From positions 203,632 through 267,631 of the forward strand of contig JAQFVV010000548.1 of the NCBI GenBank assembly GCA_028023455.1: a DNA stretch of 64,000 nucleotides, read 5' to 3'. This document shows positions 24,346-37,347 of this stretch, piece by piece; position 1 is the stretch's first letter; each line of letters starts with the position of its first letter. The stretch comes from Epiperipatus broadwayi. Taxonomy: Eukaryota > Onychophora > Udeonychophora > Euonychophora > Peripatidae. The notes under the pieces were generated by a model. It had not been told where the DNA came from. It was given only the letters and a program-made list of their open reading frames with translations, and searched no databases. The position numbers and the translations under genes were made by a program.

Positions 24346-26010
24346 TTTTTAATAATATAAATTTTTAATTACTTTTTTCTCAATGATGAAAGATTATTCA
24401 TCAAAAAAAAAGGTACAAATGTAAATAAGAGGTTAAAAATGAAATTCTAGAACAACATAGTGAAAGGGGAAGGATACATATGAAAAGGGAAATGGATATG
24501 GAAAGGGTTTGTATTAACCATTAAAGATAAATGAATGTTACAATTAGGAATTATTTGTAAAGTCTAGAAATAAATGATGAATAATCTTTTAGGAGTACAA
24601 TATTGGGAAAGTTGAGAAATAGGAAACACTTGGAGATAACATAAAATATGGACTAAATCAATATACTGTTCAGTTCTTCCAAATGACATTGAATATCTTC
24701 ACAAGAGAGCAATCCCGAATACGTTTGGAAAAATTATGGAAAACCTATGGAGAACAAGGGGGAAAAAATCCAAGCTTCAAAATATCTCTGCTGAAAACCA
24801 TTCTAATCCATCATGAAAATCACATGAACAGCAAAAGGCCAGCCCTATCAATAGCAACATTGGAAGTAATAAAATTAAATAAGGTGGATCACTTGCAATT
24901 AGAATCATGAGGCCAAACTGCCACCTATTTTGCAATAATACATGGATAAAATCACTCATAACAATAACATTAAAGAATCACCATAAATAACGTTATTTTT
25001 TCTATCTTGTGAATGAGAAAAACCAACGTTGGTAATGATCACCACAATGCCCTCATCCCAGACCCCTCCCTCAAAAGAACTAGGATTTAGACCACTGGGA
25101 GAACTCCCAACAACTGGACTCTCTCACTCATTCAACAAAATTAAGTGAAATGAAAATTTTCATTAAATGGTGAAATTTCTGTAGAAATCGTTTGTAATTT
25201 CAGTGGCTGCCATACATTTACATAGCGTTTTTATAAAAGTTGAAATTATGCTTACTTGTGATTACATTGTTGATATAGCTTGTATATGAAAAGAGAGCTA
25301 AAAAACTCCTCTTTTTAATAGGAATAGTTTTAGAGAAATTTAATTTCCTGAACTAGAAAAAAGGGAATGAAACAGGGAGCCAGAAACAGTGTTAACTGGA
25401 GTCCTTGGCTCCCTCTAGTGGACTAATGATTTTATATTTTAAACACAGAAAACATATTTTATATTGAATCACATTAATAAAAAGAAGTAAAATGATTGAT
25501 TTACATAGACTTGTTATAACTGAAACACAGGCTTATTATATACCTGTGTCTATATATGTAATATATAGGGTATATGAGCACAGACTTTCACACCACCCAT
25601 CACTCTTGTTATTAAAATTTTAAAATAGAAAGCTACAATAGAAAAAAAAACTTTACATCATTTTGTCTGGAAATATCTTAAGGGAAAAATATTTGACTAT
25701 TAAATATGTTTATTTATATATTTAATGTGATATTGTCCTGCAGTATATATCTTCAGCAATCCAAAGTTATGTAAAAATAATTAAACGATACATTTGTTTG
25801 CCAGTTCGACCTTGATTTTTTACATACTATTTAGTAGTCAAAATGCAATAATTATTATATTCTGCAAAGTTTGTTCCAAATGGACAGTGACTAGAATCCA
25901 AGTGTAGCATTAGTAATATAGTTTGACTTAGCAATTGAGATATTTGTATAATAATTTATTACGTTCTAGTACAAAAAATGTCTAATACCATGAAAACATA
26001 TACACTTATC
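24346..26010. other. Non-coding stretch, nothing recognised
   Basis: AT-rich with a slightly less AT-rich part at 24680-25150. The open stretches 24683-24910 and 24777-24959 show no domain and are probably chance. Confidence 0.45.
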
Positions 26011-26011
26011 G

Positions 26012-27430
26012 TTTGATTTCGTAGATAAAATTAAGAATATAAATATAGGTTTACAAGATACAATTTATAGTTTTGACATAAATGAAATGTATGAATTAAT
26101 TGAGAGATTAAAATCAATTAATATTATTTATAATGCTCTGGTTTCAAAAAATATAAAGTCTAATATTATATGTTTTATTACGAAAGTATTACATTTCATT
26201 GATAAAAATATTTATGTTAATTTTAATAATGAATATTATAAAATGAGTTGTGGTTGTCCAATGGAACATTCTGTTATAGCTCAAGTATGCAATTTTGTTA
26301 TATCAACTTATGAAAGTAAAATCTTAAAGCGACCAAAATGTCAGATAATTAAAGTATATCATAGATATGTGATTGATGTAATTAATTGTGGAAATCATGA
26401 TGTAAGAAGTGATTTATTTAATGAATTAAATGAGATTAAGGATTTAATTTGGATTATAACATACAGGAATGCCATTTCCATAAAATTATTGGATATTAAA
26501 GTTAAACGTAATAGATATAATTTGGATTATTGTACAACAATAAAAGTGATTGAAACTAGAGGATTTATTCCACATGAATCAAATGTACCTATAAGTCGTA
26601 AGTTGTGGGGATTAAAGTCATTCTTATTATGAAATGATAAATTATGTAAGTATTCTAGTGATAAAATAAAACATGTAAGTTTATTTGCTAAATATTTGTT
26701 GAAGATTGTTTATAATAAATATATTATTACTCATACCATTAAGAGATTAAAAAGAATCAGCAATATAATAAAACTAAAAATAAAATCAATATGAAATAGA
26801 TTGCAATCTCATTTACATCAGATGATAAAGTTAAGGTTATGAGAAAGATTTATAATGTTTTGTTTTAAGTTGCTTTTTTTGACAAATAATACAAATAGAT
26901 TAATTAACAATTCTAAAAGTAAAAAAAATAAGTTTGAATCAAAATTGTATTATATATAAATTAATGTGTAAATGTGGCTTACAATACATCAGAGAGTCTA
27001 TATCTACATTAGAAAAAAAGAATAAAAGAGCATATGATTCTATTTTAAAGAGATGATAAACAATTAGAAAAAGATGAAAATAGACCTTCAGCATCTACTA
27101 TATTTTATCACAATAAAACTTGTAAATGCAGGTTTAAATTTGATTAGAAAAACATAAAAATTATACAAATTGAATGTTGCCACAATAAACCTAAAGTAAA
27201 ATAAGCTATATTAATTTAAAGAAATCGTCAAGAATTAATAAATTGGCAATCATAAAACATTAAAATAACAGAATTGTGGGAGAACTAAATGAAATTATGG
27301 GACTTATAAAATAATCTCATTTTGATTATTCAATGTTATTTGGTTATATAGTTGACAAAGAATAAAAGGAATACAGTTGAAAGTACTTTTAATAGAATAG
27401 GTTGAATTATATTAATATTACTGTATTTAA
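26012..27430 (+). pseudogene. Penelope-like element P3, reverse transcriptase and endonuclease remains
   Basis: The frame open through 26632 begins before its first Met: upstream residues include TIYSFDINEMY, reverse transcriptase motif A with its catalytic Asp. YYKMSCGCPMEHSVIAQVCN is the conserved region before motif C. Motif C reads YHRYVIDVI, so the usual YVDD has become YVID and a catalytic Asp is lost. The thumb start ISIKLLDIKV follows. After the stop, broken frames continue to a damaged GIY-YIG part near 26965-27040 (CGLQYIRESISTLEKKNKR), in which the Gly of YIG has changed. The 3' part (27290-27430) is shared with the palindrome at 53277-53652 and holds a degenerate hammerhead-like motif on the same strand (about 27350-27400). 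A related foldback copy lies at 37348-39069. Dead element. Confidence 0.7.
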
Positions 27431-27745
27431 TATATATATCAAATTTAAATTGTACATGTATTTTGTAAAAATATAGGCACCAAAATTAATATGTATTTAT
27501 ACATATATAAATAATATTGTTGAAGTAAACTATTTTTCACAGAAACACTATAAAATTGACAAACACCAGTATTTTTTCTTTAAATAAACCTGCCATTATT
27601 AACCTGCCTAAATTAAGGCTTGAACTTATTATGAACATAATTTTTAATATGCCAAATTATTTACATAAGTTTAGTTAATGCATCACAGGGAAAATAAATT
27701 TCTCATTTTCAACCATATGTGACAATGCATCCTATTAATAAATTG

Positions 27746-27863
<118 letters not shown>

Positions 27864-27956
27864 AACATTGCAAGCATAAAGCTAAACTAGTCAATATAAA
27901 ATCAAAACTACCCCAAATCCAAAATTAAACCAGACCAGCATAAAAATAATATTAAA

Positions 27957-28015
27957 ACACAACCTAAGGTTTCACTGCTACAAGCAGACTTCTCAAGTGT
28001 AAAGAACTACCAAAA
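27957..28015 (-). ncRNA. Variant hammerhead-like motif of P2 (U3-A8 type)
   Basis: It begins about 20 bases after the endonuclease stop of the P2 body, same strand. Stem I is ACAC/GTGT, the core is TTGAGAA, the stem II hairpin is CTGC...GCAG, then GAAA, then ACC-TTA-GGT as stem III with a T at position 17. Relative to CTGANGA, C3 and G8 are replaced by T3 and A8, which would still pair. Extra bases flank stem II. PLE terminal repeats are known to carry hammerheads, which supports the position. Activity is untested. Confidence 0.45.
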
Positions 28016-28035
28016 ACAACACAATATATAAAATA

Positions 28036-29653
28036 TTAAAGACTACCCACAAATCCATTCACTTCCCATCCACCCTTAATATTAAAAGAACTCTTAAATA
28101 AGTTAATTGCTTCAGAATAATAAATTTTCAATAATAAATACTCTTTAATTCTTCTTTTGATTTCATTTCTCTCAAAGAAGACAACCTTAGCTTCATCAAA
28201 ATCAATAGTGTGGCCTGTATCTTTTTTATGGACATACAAAGCAGAACTAAGATATCTATTTTTAACTCTACTTTTATGAACCTTTATTCTTTCATTTAAA
28301 CTCAAACTACTCTGACCTATGTAAACCTTCTTACAAAATAAACAAGGGATAAAATATACTACACCAGGAATAGTCTTTCTATCAAAAACTTCTTTTGTAT
28401 TATTTAATAATTTATTCAATGTAACACCCCTTTTCCAAGCAATTTTCTTATTTCCAAACAATTTACTATTTCTACTCACAATTTTATAAGAAGACAATTT
28501 AAATGGCAAAAAAAAAATCATATTTTTCTTGAACCTTTACATCCTTACAAATATTACTATTAAGTAAAATTCTTTTAACAAATTTATCAGAGTATCCAAC
28601 ACTCAAGTAATCTTTAGAAAATTGATATTTCTGAAACAAAGCTACCCCACTAGAATTATTTAATTTAATATTCTTATGACAATAATTCCTTAAAGCAGCT
28701 ACTTTATGAAATACAGACTGATAGCTACCAGGTTTAATTATAGATCTTAATTCTTTACTTTTAACTAAATGACTGCACAATAAACAATTAGTTTCTACAT
28801 TTCTAATTACCAAAAGATCTAAAAATTTTAACTTACCAAAATATAACCCCTCTCCTTCTAACACAAATTTTATAAAAGGATCAAAACAATTAAACTCATT
28901 TACAAATTCCTTCAATTTATCATTCTCAACTACAAATAAACAATCATCAACATATCTGACAAATAATTTTACATATAAACAATTCTTTTTAATTATAATT
29001 TCCTCTTCCATATAACTAATATAAACTGAACATACTAAAGGAGAAATAATATAACCTATTATCCATCCTTCCTTAATCTTATAAAAATTACCTTTATAAG
29101 TAAAATACATAGAATCTTCCAATAACAAAAGCAAATCTTTAATTACCTCAATTTTATTTTTTGATAAAGAACTTTTCTTAATCAATACAGACAAAAGAAC
29201 ATCAATACTGGTTAACCTATTAACAGAATGATACATATTTTCAATATCTAAACTTCCAAATACTCAATTACTTTCCATTTTAAAATTATTAATCTTATCA
29301 AAAGCCTAAAAATGAGAAGAAACTGTGTACTGACCAAAATCAACAAATTGTTTTAAAATATTATTCAAGAATCTAGAAATACCCTCTACAACACTACCTG
29401 TAAAATCAAAAATAAATCTTAAAGGCAAACCATCTTTATGAGTTTTAATATTCACAAATACCTTAGCTGATGTAAAATCATTAGGATAGCATTTTAAATA
29501 ATCTACTCTATTAAAAAAATTTAAATTAACCATTTTCTTCATAATATCTACCAATTTTCTTTTAATCAAATTACCTGGATCTTTATATAACAACATATAT
29601 TTACCATTATTTAATTCTCTATCCATTTTCTCTTTGAATTCATCTCCTTTCAT
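28036..29653 (-). pseudogene. P2 reverse transcriptase-GIY-YIG protein, nearly intact
   Basis: Three minus-strand frames in order. 29653-29306 is the amino-terminal domain (AKVFVNIKTHKDGLPLRFI). 29236-28499 is the catalytic core: just upstream of its Met is SLDIENMY (motif A), then IISPLVCSVYISYMEEEI and KLFVRYVDDCLFVV (motif C, both Asp kept), then FLDLLVIRNV of the thumb. 28521-28036 is the GIY-YIG endonuclease: GVVYFIPCLFCKKVYIGQSS, then Arg and His in LNERIKVHKSR, and the later catalytic-type Glu in FERNEIKRRIKEY. Core and endonuclease are split only by a shift in a T9 run near 28515. The first and second pieces are separated by stops near 29265-29305. The full N-terminus is missing at the inversion. 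The enzyme would copy element RNA at a nicked target. Confidence 0.85.
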
Positions 29654-29662
29654 AGTAACAAA

Positions 29663-30550
29663 CCTACCAGCTTTGTTTAATTGTTTTGATCCTTCTATAA
29701 AATTTGTATTAGAAGGAGGGGGATTAGATTTTGGTAAGTTAAAATTTTTAGATCTTTTGGTGATTAGAAATGTAGAAACTAATTGTTTATTGTGCAGTCA
29801 TTTAGTTAAAAGTAAAGAATTAAGATCTATAATTAAACCTGATAGCTATCAGTCTGTATCTCATAAAGTAGCTGCTTTAAGGAATTATTGTCATAGGAAT
29901 ATTAAATTAAATAATTCTAGTGGGGTAGCTTTGTTTCAGAAATATCAATTTTATAAAGATTACTTGAGTGTTGGATACTCTGATAAATTTGTTAAAAGTA
30001 TTTTATTTAATAGTAATATTTGTAAGGATGTAAAGGTTAAAAAAATATGATTTTATTTCTTTGCCATTTAAATTGTCTTCTTATAAAATTGTGTGTAGAC
30101 ATATTAAATTGTTTGGAAATAAGAAAATTGCTTGGAAAAGGGGAGTTACATTGAATAATTTATTAAATAATACAAAAGATGTTTTTTGATAGAAAGACTA
30201 TTCCTGGTGTAGTATATTTTATTCCTTGTTTATTTTGTAAGAAGGTTTACATAGGTCAGAGTAGTTTGAGTTTAAATGAAAGAATAAAGGTTCATAAAAA
30301 TAGAGTTAAAAATAGATATATTAGTTCTGCTTTGTATGTCCATGAAAAAGATACAGGCCACACTATTCATTTTGATGAAGCTAAGGTTGTCTTCATTGAG
30401 AGAAATGAAATGAAAAGAAGAATTAAAGAGTCTCTATTATTGAAAATTTATTATTCTGAAGCAATTAACTTATTTAAGAGTTCTTTTAATATTAAGGGTG
30501 GATGGGAAGTAAATGGATTTGTGGGTAGTCTTTTAATATTATATATATAA
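29663..30550 (+). pseudogene. Inverted partial copy of P2 (thumb to GIY-YIG)
   Basis: Plus-strand repeat of the region from NCFDP onward: the thumb in 29634-30050, a frame break in a poly-A/T run near 30040-30180, then the endonuclease 30179-30550 with GVVYFIPCLFCKKVYIGQSS intact. It lacks motifs A to C, so it cannot encode a reverse transcriptase. It serves as the inverted pseudo-LTR of the element. Confidence 0.85.
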
Positions 30551-30595
30551 TATAAATATATATAAAAAAATATATATTGTGTAGTTTTTGGTAGT

Positions 30596-30652
30596 TCTTT
30601 ACACTTGAGAAGTCTGCTTGTAACAGTGAAACCTTAGATTGTGTTTTAATAT
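30596..30652 (+). ncRNA. Second copy of the P2 variant hammerhead-like motif
   Basis: Inverted-arm copy of 27957-28015, same core TTGAGAA and GAAA. Stem II has one lost pair (GCAG to ACAG) and stem III one change (GGT to GAT), so it is probably weaker. Confidence 0.35.
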
Positions 30653-30716
30653 TTTTATGCTGGTCTGGTTTAATTTTGGATTTGGGGTAGTTTTGATATA
30701 TATATATATATATATA

Positions 30717-31070
30717 AAATGAAACTTAAATATATTCCAAATAAGGGTAAACAACTTATAATATAGTATAAATAAAAACTCATAGAGAAATATTTTCGAT
30801 TATATTCATAATCATTATCAACTCAACTTTCAAAATGAAATCATTTATAATAAATAAACAGTCAGCAAATGTTAGGATTAATGAATTGTGGGATCTTTAA
30901 ATCGACATGTGTTTCCGGTTGGTAATAGATTATTCCATTTTGAAAGTTGAGTTGATAATGATTATGAATATAATCAAAAATATTTCTCTATGAGTTTTTA
31001 TTTATATTATATTATAAGTTGTTTATCGTTATTTGGAATATATTTAAGTTTCATTATTGTATTATTAATA
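30717..31070. repeat. Foldback repeat with variant hammerhead in both arms
   Basis: 30717-30840 and 30935-31070 are inverted copies with few differences. Both carry GTTGAGTTGATAATGATTAT and ATATTTCTCTATGAG. No coding sequence. It is related in design to the 53277-53652 palindrome and probably a PLE terminal repeat. Confidence 0.65.
30781..30832 (-). ncRNA. Variant hammerhead-like motif, U3-A8 type
   Basis: Minus strand: stem I GAG/CTC at the core side, core TTGATAA (30815-30821), stem II GATTAT/ATAATC (6 perfect pairs, one extra T before it), GAAA, stem III AATATT (self-complementary), T at position 17; predicted cleavage between 30788 and 30787. The plus-arm copy (about 30941-30995) has AAAA in place of GAAA, which should inactivate it. 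Confidence 0.45.
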
Positions 31071-31099
31071 TTAGTGGACATTTTATTTTATTATATATA

Positions 31100-31345
31100 T
31101 TAAAAACCTAAAGTTAATCTAATCAATAAAATAATCAAAATTATCCCAAATTCATAACTCAACATAAAAAAGGTAAAAAATATGAATTCTAAAATGCAAC
31201 GACTGATTTTGCTGATTTTTTAAGTGTAAAGAACTGCAAAATAACATATTTATACTAAACATTACTTACAGTTCCACTTACACCCCATACATCCTCAATA
31301 TTAAAAGAACTTTTAAATAAGTTAATTGCTTTAGAATATATATTT
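31100..31345 (-). pseudogene. 3' end fragment of a P2-type PLE
   Basis: Diverged copy of the P2 3' end: complement of TTAATATTGAGGATGTATGG and of the region around 27960-28110. It holds only the last codons and the 3' untranslated part. The hammerhead-like motif is not preserved. Confidence 0.6.
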
Positions 31346-33010
<1,665 letters not shown>

Positions 33011-33239
33011 ATTGATACTAAAAAGTAATAAATGGTTAAAATTGATAATTTAACTAGTAATAAACTGGTTTTACCTTATATTAAAAAAGTCGCTGATGAG
33101 ATGAGTTAGACTATCTAATTTTAACATAAGCACTATTTTTTCCACTAGTAAAAATTGGTGATTTTTCATAAACCTTAAGATGGAGCACTTTTGAAATACC
33201 ATGGTCCCAATGTTTACAGTTCTTAAAAAGCTATATGTC

Positions 33240-33777
33240 AATTCAATAGAGTAATGTCAGAATTAAGGAATATAAAAATAAGTTCAATCAGAAGTTAAAT
33301 ACATCAGCTTTTACTCCACATTTTTTAGAAATTGGTCACCAACATGATTTTGATAATGCTAAAATATTTGGTAATTTGAAAAAAATATAATTTGAGAACC
33401 ACAAGGGAGTCTATTGAAATATTAAAAGGACCAAATGGTTTAAATAATGTTGATGAAGCACAACATAATCCAGTCTTGTGGAGATCATTTATTTTATCTC
33501 TTTCTTCTAACGTCAGCTTTAAATCAATTAATGGTAAAAGTGAAGAAAATAAACATTTGTTTAATCCACATATTCTGAATGTGCAACTACTTCAGTCTCA
33601 ATCTCATTATTTACCTCACCCTCAATCTCATTACCACTTGAGATCTAATGGTTTTTCTTTAAAAAAATTATCCTTGACAATGGCAGATTGCATTTGGCCA
33701 AAACATTGGAAAGTAATCAACAATAATACATGGTTTAACCCCAAAACTAGTTTATTTGCATCATATACTAGTTAAAA
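33240..33777 (+). pseudogene. Penelope-like element P4, endonuclease C-terminal remains
   Basis: FLEIGHQHDFDNAKIFGNLK, a stop, then TRESIEILKGPNGLNNVDEA in the frame 33392-33775. This is the end of the GIY-YIG region as in other PLEs (RESIEI followed by LN and a Trp). The rest to 33775 is a Ser/His-rich tail seen also in the P4 copy at 41.9 kb (HSHF...). Reverse transcriptase is absent. A hammerhead-like motif follows on the same strand at 34091-34140, the order expected at a PLE 3' end. Confidence 0.65.
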
Positions 33778-34090
33778 TATAATATCCAAGAAATCAAGTC
33801 ATATACTACATGATCTAATTTAATAAGCTTTTTTTACAAATGTTATCTAATGAGCAATTATAGTTATTGCTATTAAGGCTTTGACGATTTTATATTGCTA
33901 AAGCTATTAATACTTGGTGTATCAAATTTAGTTCAGTCCCATATGGTTATTTAAGATAGATAGTCGGGTTTTCATCCTTATGGATGTCTGAAATTTTCAA
34001 ATTTTCTACTTAATAGTTAATCATTAGATACAGTGTTGGTCTTGACCTGATATTTTGAATTGAATGCAATTGAATGCGTGGATATTCTAG

Positions 34091-34140
34091 AACATCACTG
34101 AGGAAGCTAAAAGCAGAAACCGGTCTGGGTATGAAGGTAT
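34091..34140 (+). ncRNA. Hammerhead ribozyme motif of P4 family
   Basis: Core CTGAGGA (fits CTGANGA), stem II GCT/AGC with flanking A-A, GAAA, stem III ACCGGT (self-complementary), C at position 17, then TGGG. Stem I is poor beyond three pairs (TCA/TGG), so this copy may be decayed. It lies about 300 bases downstream of P4 coding remains. Confidence 0.5.
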
Positions 34141-34877
34141 TCTGAAAAGCTTGTTAATAGCTAATGGCAAGCTCATTAGATAAATATAATATATATTGTA
34201 ATAAATATAAGAACTGATGAGCTTATAAACATAGCTAATATTTTTGAAAGAATACAAACAAAAAAAATAGTATAAAAAGCAATTTATAAGATTAATTTTA
34301 CATTTGTTCACTTTTTTAACATAATGATATGGAGGCAGTTTTAATTTATATCTGTGAAGGATAAAGTTAAGATGACATGTAAAATAATAAAAATATTAGT
34401 ATTATTTTTAAAACTAATAATTACGATATCAAGGAATATATTAATAGTAATCAAGATAATTGTTTGAAAAAAAAAACCCAATAAATAATTCATGAAAACC
34501 TTCTTTCCAACAATTATTGTTGATATTGTAGACTATTGTATTAAAATAAATGCTTAAATTTGAATACCAACAATTAGAACGCATTTGACAACAATAAGCG
34601 TATCGAAATAAAAAAAAACAAAAACATTATTCATTTTAAAAATAAAAGCTTGAAGCAGTTATTTTTGGAAAAAAATATTGAATATTATTCTTCTTTTAGC
34701 ACTGAATTATTTAAATATTATTTTCAGTCACTTCGCAATCTTTGAGTTTATGGGTCTACATGTCTATATCCATATACGCACCTATCAATCTATCCATTTA
34801 TCTGTCTGCATGATTATCAATTTGTGTGCATGCCACAATCTATCTATTTATTTATCTAACTATCTATATCTATCAAT
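34141..34877. other. AT-rich spacer, nothing recognised
   Basis: No structure recognised apart from short homopolymers. Confidence 0.5.
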
Positions 34878-34879
34878 TA

Positions 34880-34942
<63 letters not shown>

Positions 34943-35019
34943 CATCCATCCATCCATCCATCCATCCATCCATCCATCCATCCATCCATCTATCCATCTA
35001 TCCATCTATCCATCTATCC

Positions 35020-35118
<99 letters not shown>
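34878..35118 (+). repeat. (CTAT)n(CATC)n(CTAT)n microsatellite
   Basis: About 60 bp of CTAT, then about 70 bp of CATC with mixed CTAT/CATC steps, then about 100 bp of CTAT. The long Ser/Ile/Tyr/Leu open stretches here are repeat translations, not genes. Confidence 0.95.
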
Positions 35119-35501
35119 CACACCCCCATTACTCGAAAGCGCTCAGCCATTTTAATGGACTAATTGATATTAATTATACAGCTTTACGTTATAAGTGTGA
35201 TAGCACTATTTAATATTATCATAAAGTAAATAATATAAATATAATTTCTAATTAACCATTGTTTATATATATGTAAAATAAATAATAATAATAAATCATT
35301 TCTAATTAACCATTGTTTTCCAAATGTTAATAATAATCCGCAACTCTTTTCCAATGCATTGAGTTATCAACATTTATATAATTTAGATATGTAGAAATAG
35401 AATGTAACATGTATTTTATATAGGTAGCAAACCTTTAATTAATCTCTCAACACACTATGCATTTGTTTTGCTTTTTCACTTAATTGCCTTTAATAAGGAG
35501 A

Positions 35502-35521
35502 GGGGGGGGGGGGGGGGGGGG
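35502..35521 (+). repeat. G20 homopolymer
   Basis: Twenty consecutive G in an otherwise AT-rich region. It could fold as a G-quadruplex; its length may be a sequencing approximation. Confidence 0.9.
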
Positions 35522-36120
35522 ATGGGTAATCCAACACCAATGTTTTTAATATATTATTTAAATTAAGATTTAAAAAATCCATGTATAATTTGTTTATTCA
35601 GTTTATTATTAAAAAATAACGACTTTTATTTCAAAAATAATCATATTTAAAAACAAAAATAATAATTGCAAAAATCAAATAATTTTGTCTTTTTCAAAGA
35701 ATTTACATAATTATCAATAACACTTTTGAAAAACTAAAATAAACAAATATATACACACACTCCAATACATTTCGCATAAATACGATATATATATATATAT
35801 TAAAAATAATCATTTCTTCTCATATTAGCTGCAGTATAACCTAGTTGTTAAATAGAAATTTAGGTGAGTTCACGGGACATTAAAAACATTCAGATAATAA
35901 AATAAGCTATATTTTTATTGGGTATAATTGTAGTAGAAAAATAAATAGCACACTATTTTCTTTAGTATGTATAGTTTCAATTATTACTTTTTTCAAGAAA
36001 TAAAAAAAAAGGAAGAAGGGATTTAAACCTTTTAAAGCTGCTTGTCAATTAATTAATAAAAGAAGATGTTAAGATTTTTAAAAAGATGTTTATCCATTAA
36101 CTAAAACGGATTAGATAGGC
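35522..36120. other. AT-rich spacer, nothing recognised
   Basis: Contains one short (AT) tract near 35783-35800. Nothing else recognised. Confidence 0.5.
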
Positions 36121-37250
36121 GTATAGGAGATAGTTTATTTGTAGTTATACAACTTATAGATATCAATACGAATTTAAGTAGACAGTTATATATGAGTTTT
36201 GTAGATCTAGAGAAGGCATATGATAGAGTAAATAAAAATAGATTATGGGTAAGTTTAGAAAATTTGGGAATGGATGAAGCTTTGGTGGATATTATTAAAA
36301 AAATTATATGAAAATAATTACTATACATATCAATTAGGGAATATAGAATCAGTTAAAGTTAAAAATGGGATGGAACTAAGGCAAGGATGCCCTATGTCAC
36401 TTATTTGGTTTGTGTTGTATGTGAGTGAAATGGAAAGAGCAACAGAAAGATTAGGAAGAGGGATAGAGATTCCATTAATAGGTAGTAAGGGGAGTGTATA
36501 TTTTGTTAATAGGTAGTAAGGGAGTATATATTTTGTCAGGTCTTTTTTTAGCGGATGATATATTTTTGTGTGCAGAAAGAAGAGAAGATATAGAGTTATA
36601 TTGAGGACATGTGCAAGGGTGAGTAAAGAGATGGAGATTAAATTTAGTGAAGAAAAATCAAATATAATGATGGTTAATACTGGGGAAAGAGAAGATGTAG
36701 AATTTTTGTTGGGAGATATTAAGTTAAGTGTGGTGAATAGATATAGTTATTTGGGAATTATTTTAAGTAATCAGAAAAATTATTTGGATGAATGGGAGAA
36801 AAAATTGACAAATGAAGCAAAGAAAAGAAAGGGATTGATAAATAAATTAACAGTATTTTTGTTTAATAAATATGATGTAGCTAGAATTATATGGAAGGGA
36901 GTTGCAGTAGCAGGGTTAACATATGGTAATGATGCATTATGTGTTAGTAAAGGTGTATTAAATTACTTAGAAAAAGTTCCAAGGGAAGTAGGAAGACATG
37001 CATTGGATGCAGATATATGGATAGCAAGGGAGGCAATTCAAGGAAAAATGGGATGGTCAAGTTTTTATATGAGAGATACAAAAAGTAAAACAAAAATGTT
37101 TGGTAGATTGCAGTTTATGGATAGTAGATGAATAGCCAAAATAGTATTTAATTGAGTTATGAGTAAAGGGCAGGTAACAAGACCGGTGAGAAAGGTAATG
37201 TGGTATGCAAAAGATTTGGATAAATAATTTATATCAGTATATTTGTACAA
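36121..37250 (+). pseudogene. LINE (non-LTR retrotransposon) reverse transcriptase remains
   Basis: Plus-strand frames in order give the palm and C-terminal half of a LINE reverse transcriptase. 36190-36290 encodes SFVDLEKAYDRVNKNRLW (motif A, catalytic Asp). 36360-36470 encodes MELRQGCPMSLIWFVLYV (motif B). Near 36543 is FLADDIFLCA (motif C, both Asp). The frame 36568-37131 continues with MEIKFSEEKSNIM, then YSYLGIILS and the thumb, then a C-terminal region with GKMGWSSFYMRD. Breaks: an extra base near 36300, a small duplication of GTAGTAAGGGAGTATATATT near 36480-36530 and a stop near 37131. Endonuclease and 5' end are missing, as in a 5'-truncated insertion. The clade is not certain; the RTE-type fragment at 50.2 kb is not obviously its partner. 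Confidence 0.75.
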
Positions 37251-37347
37251 AAGATGGGATGATTGTGTTAGAAGGATTGTTGAGTATTATAGTGGTAATG
37301 GATGGAATAAAAGAATAGAAAGTGCTCTTTTGTTTGTTCTCCGATGT

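Larger units (their letters stand above)
27868..30697. mobile_element. Penelope-like element P2 in foldback arrangement, young
   Basis: A minus-strand body (27868-29662) is joined head to head with a plus-strand copy of its 3' half (29663-30697). Arms are about 1 kb and nearly identical. The loop (about 28905-29662) holds the 5' part of the reverse transcriptase in single copy. The junction shares the short sequence GTTTAATTG between the two segments. Both outer ends finish in TTGGGGTAGTTTTGAT followed by AT-rich sequence. The high similarity of the arms makes this the youngest PLE in the window. Confidence 0.85.

Noticed and set aside
34678-35163. 161-codon Ser/Ile/Tyr/Leu/His-rich open frame
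   Set aside because: Translation of the (CTAT)n/(CATC)n microsatellite; the non-repeat start has no domain.
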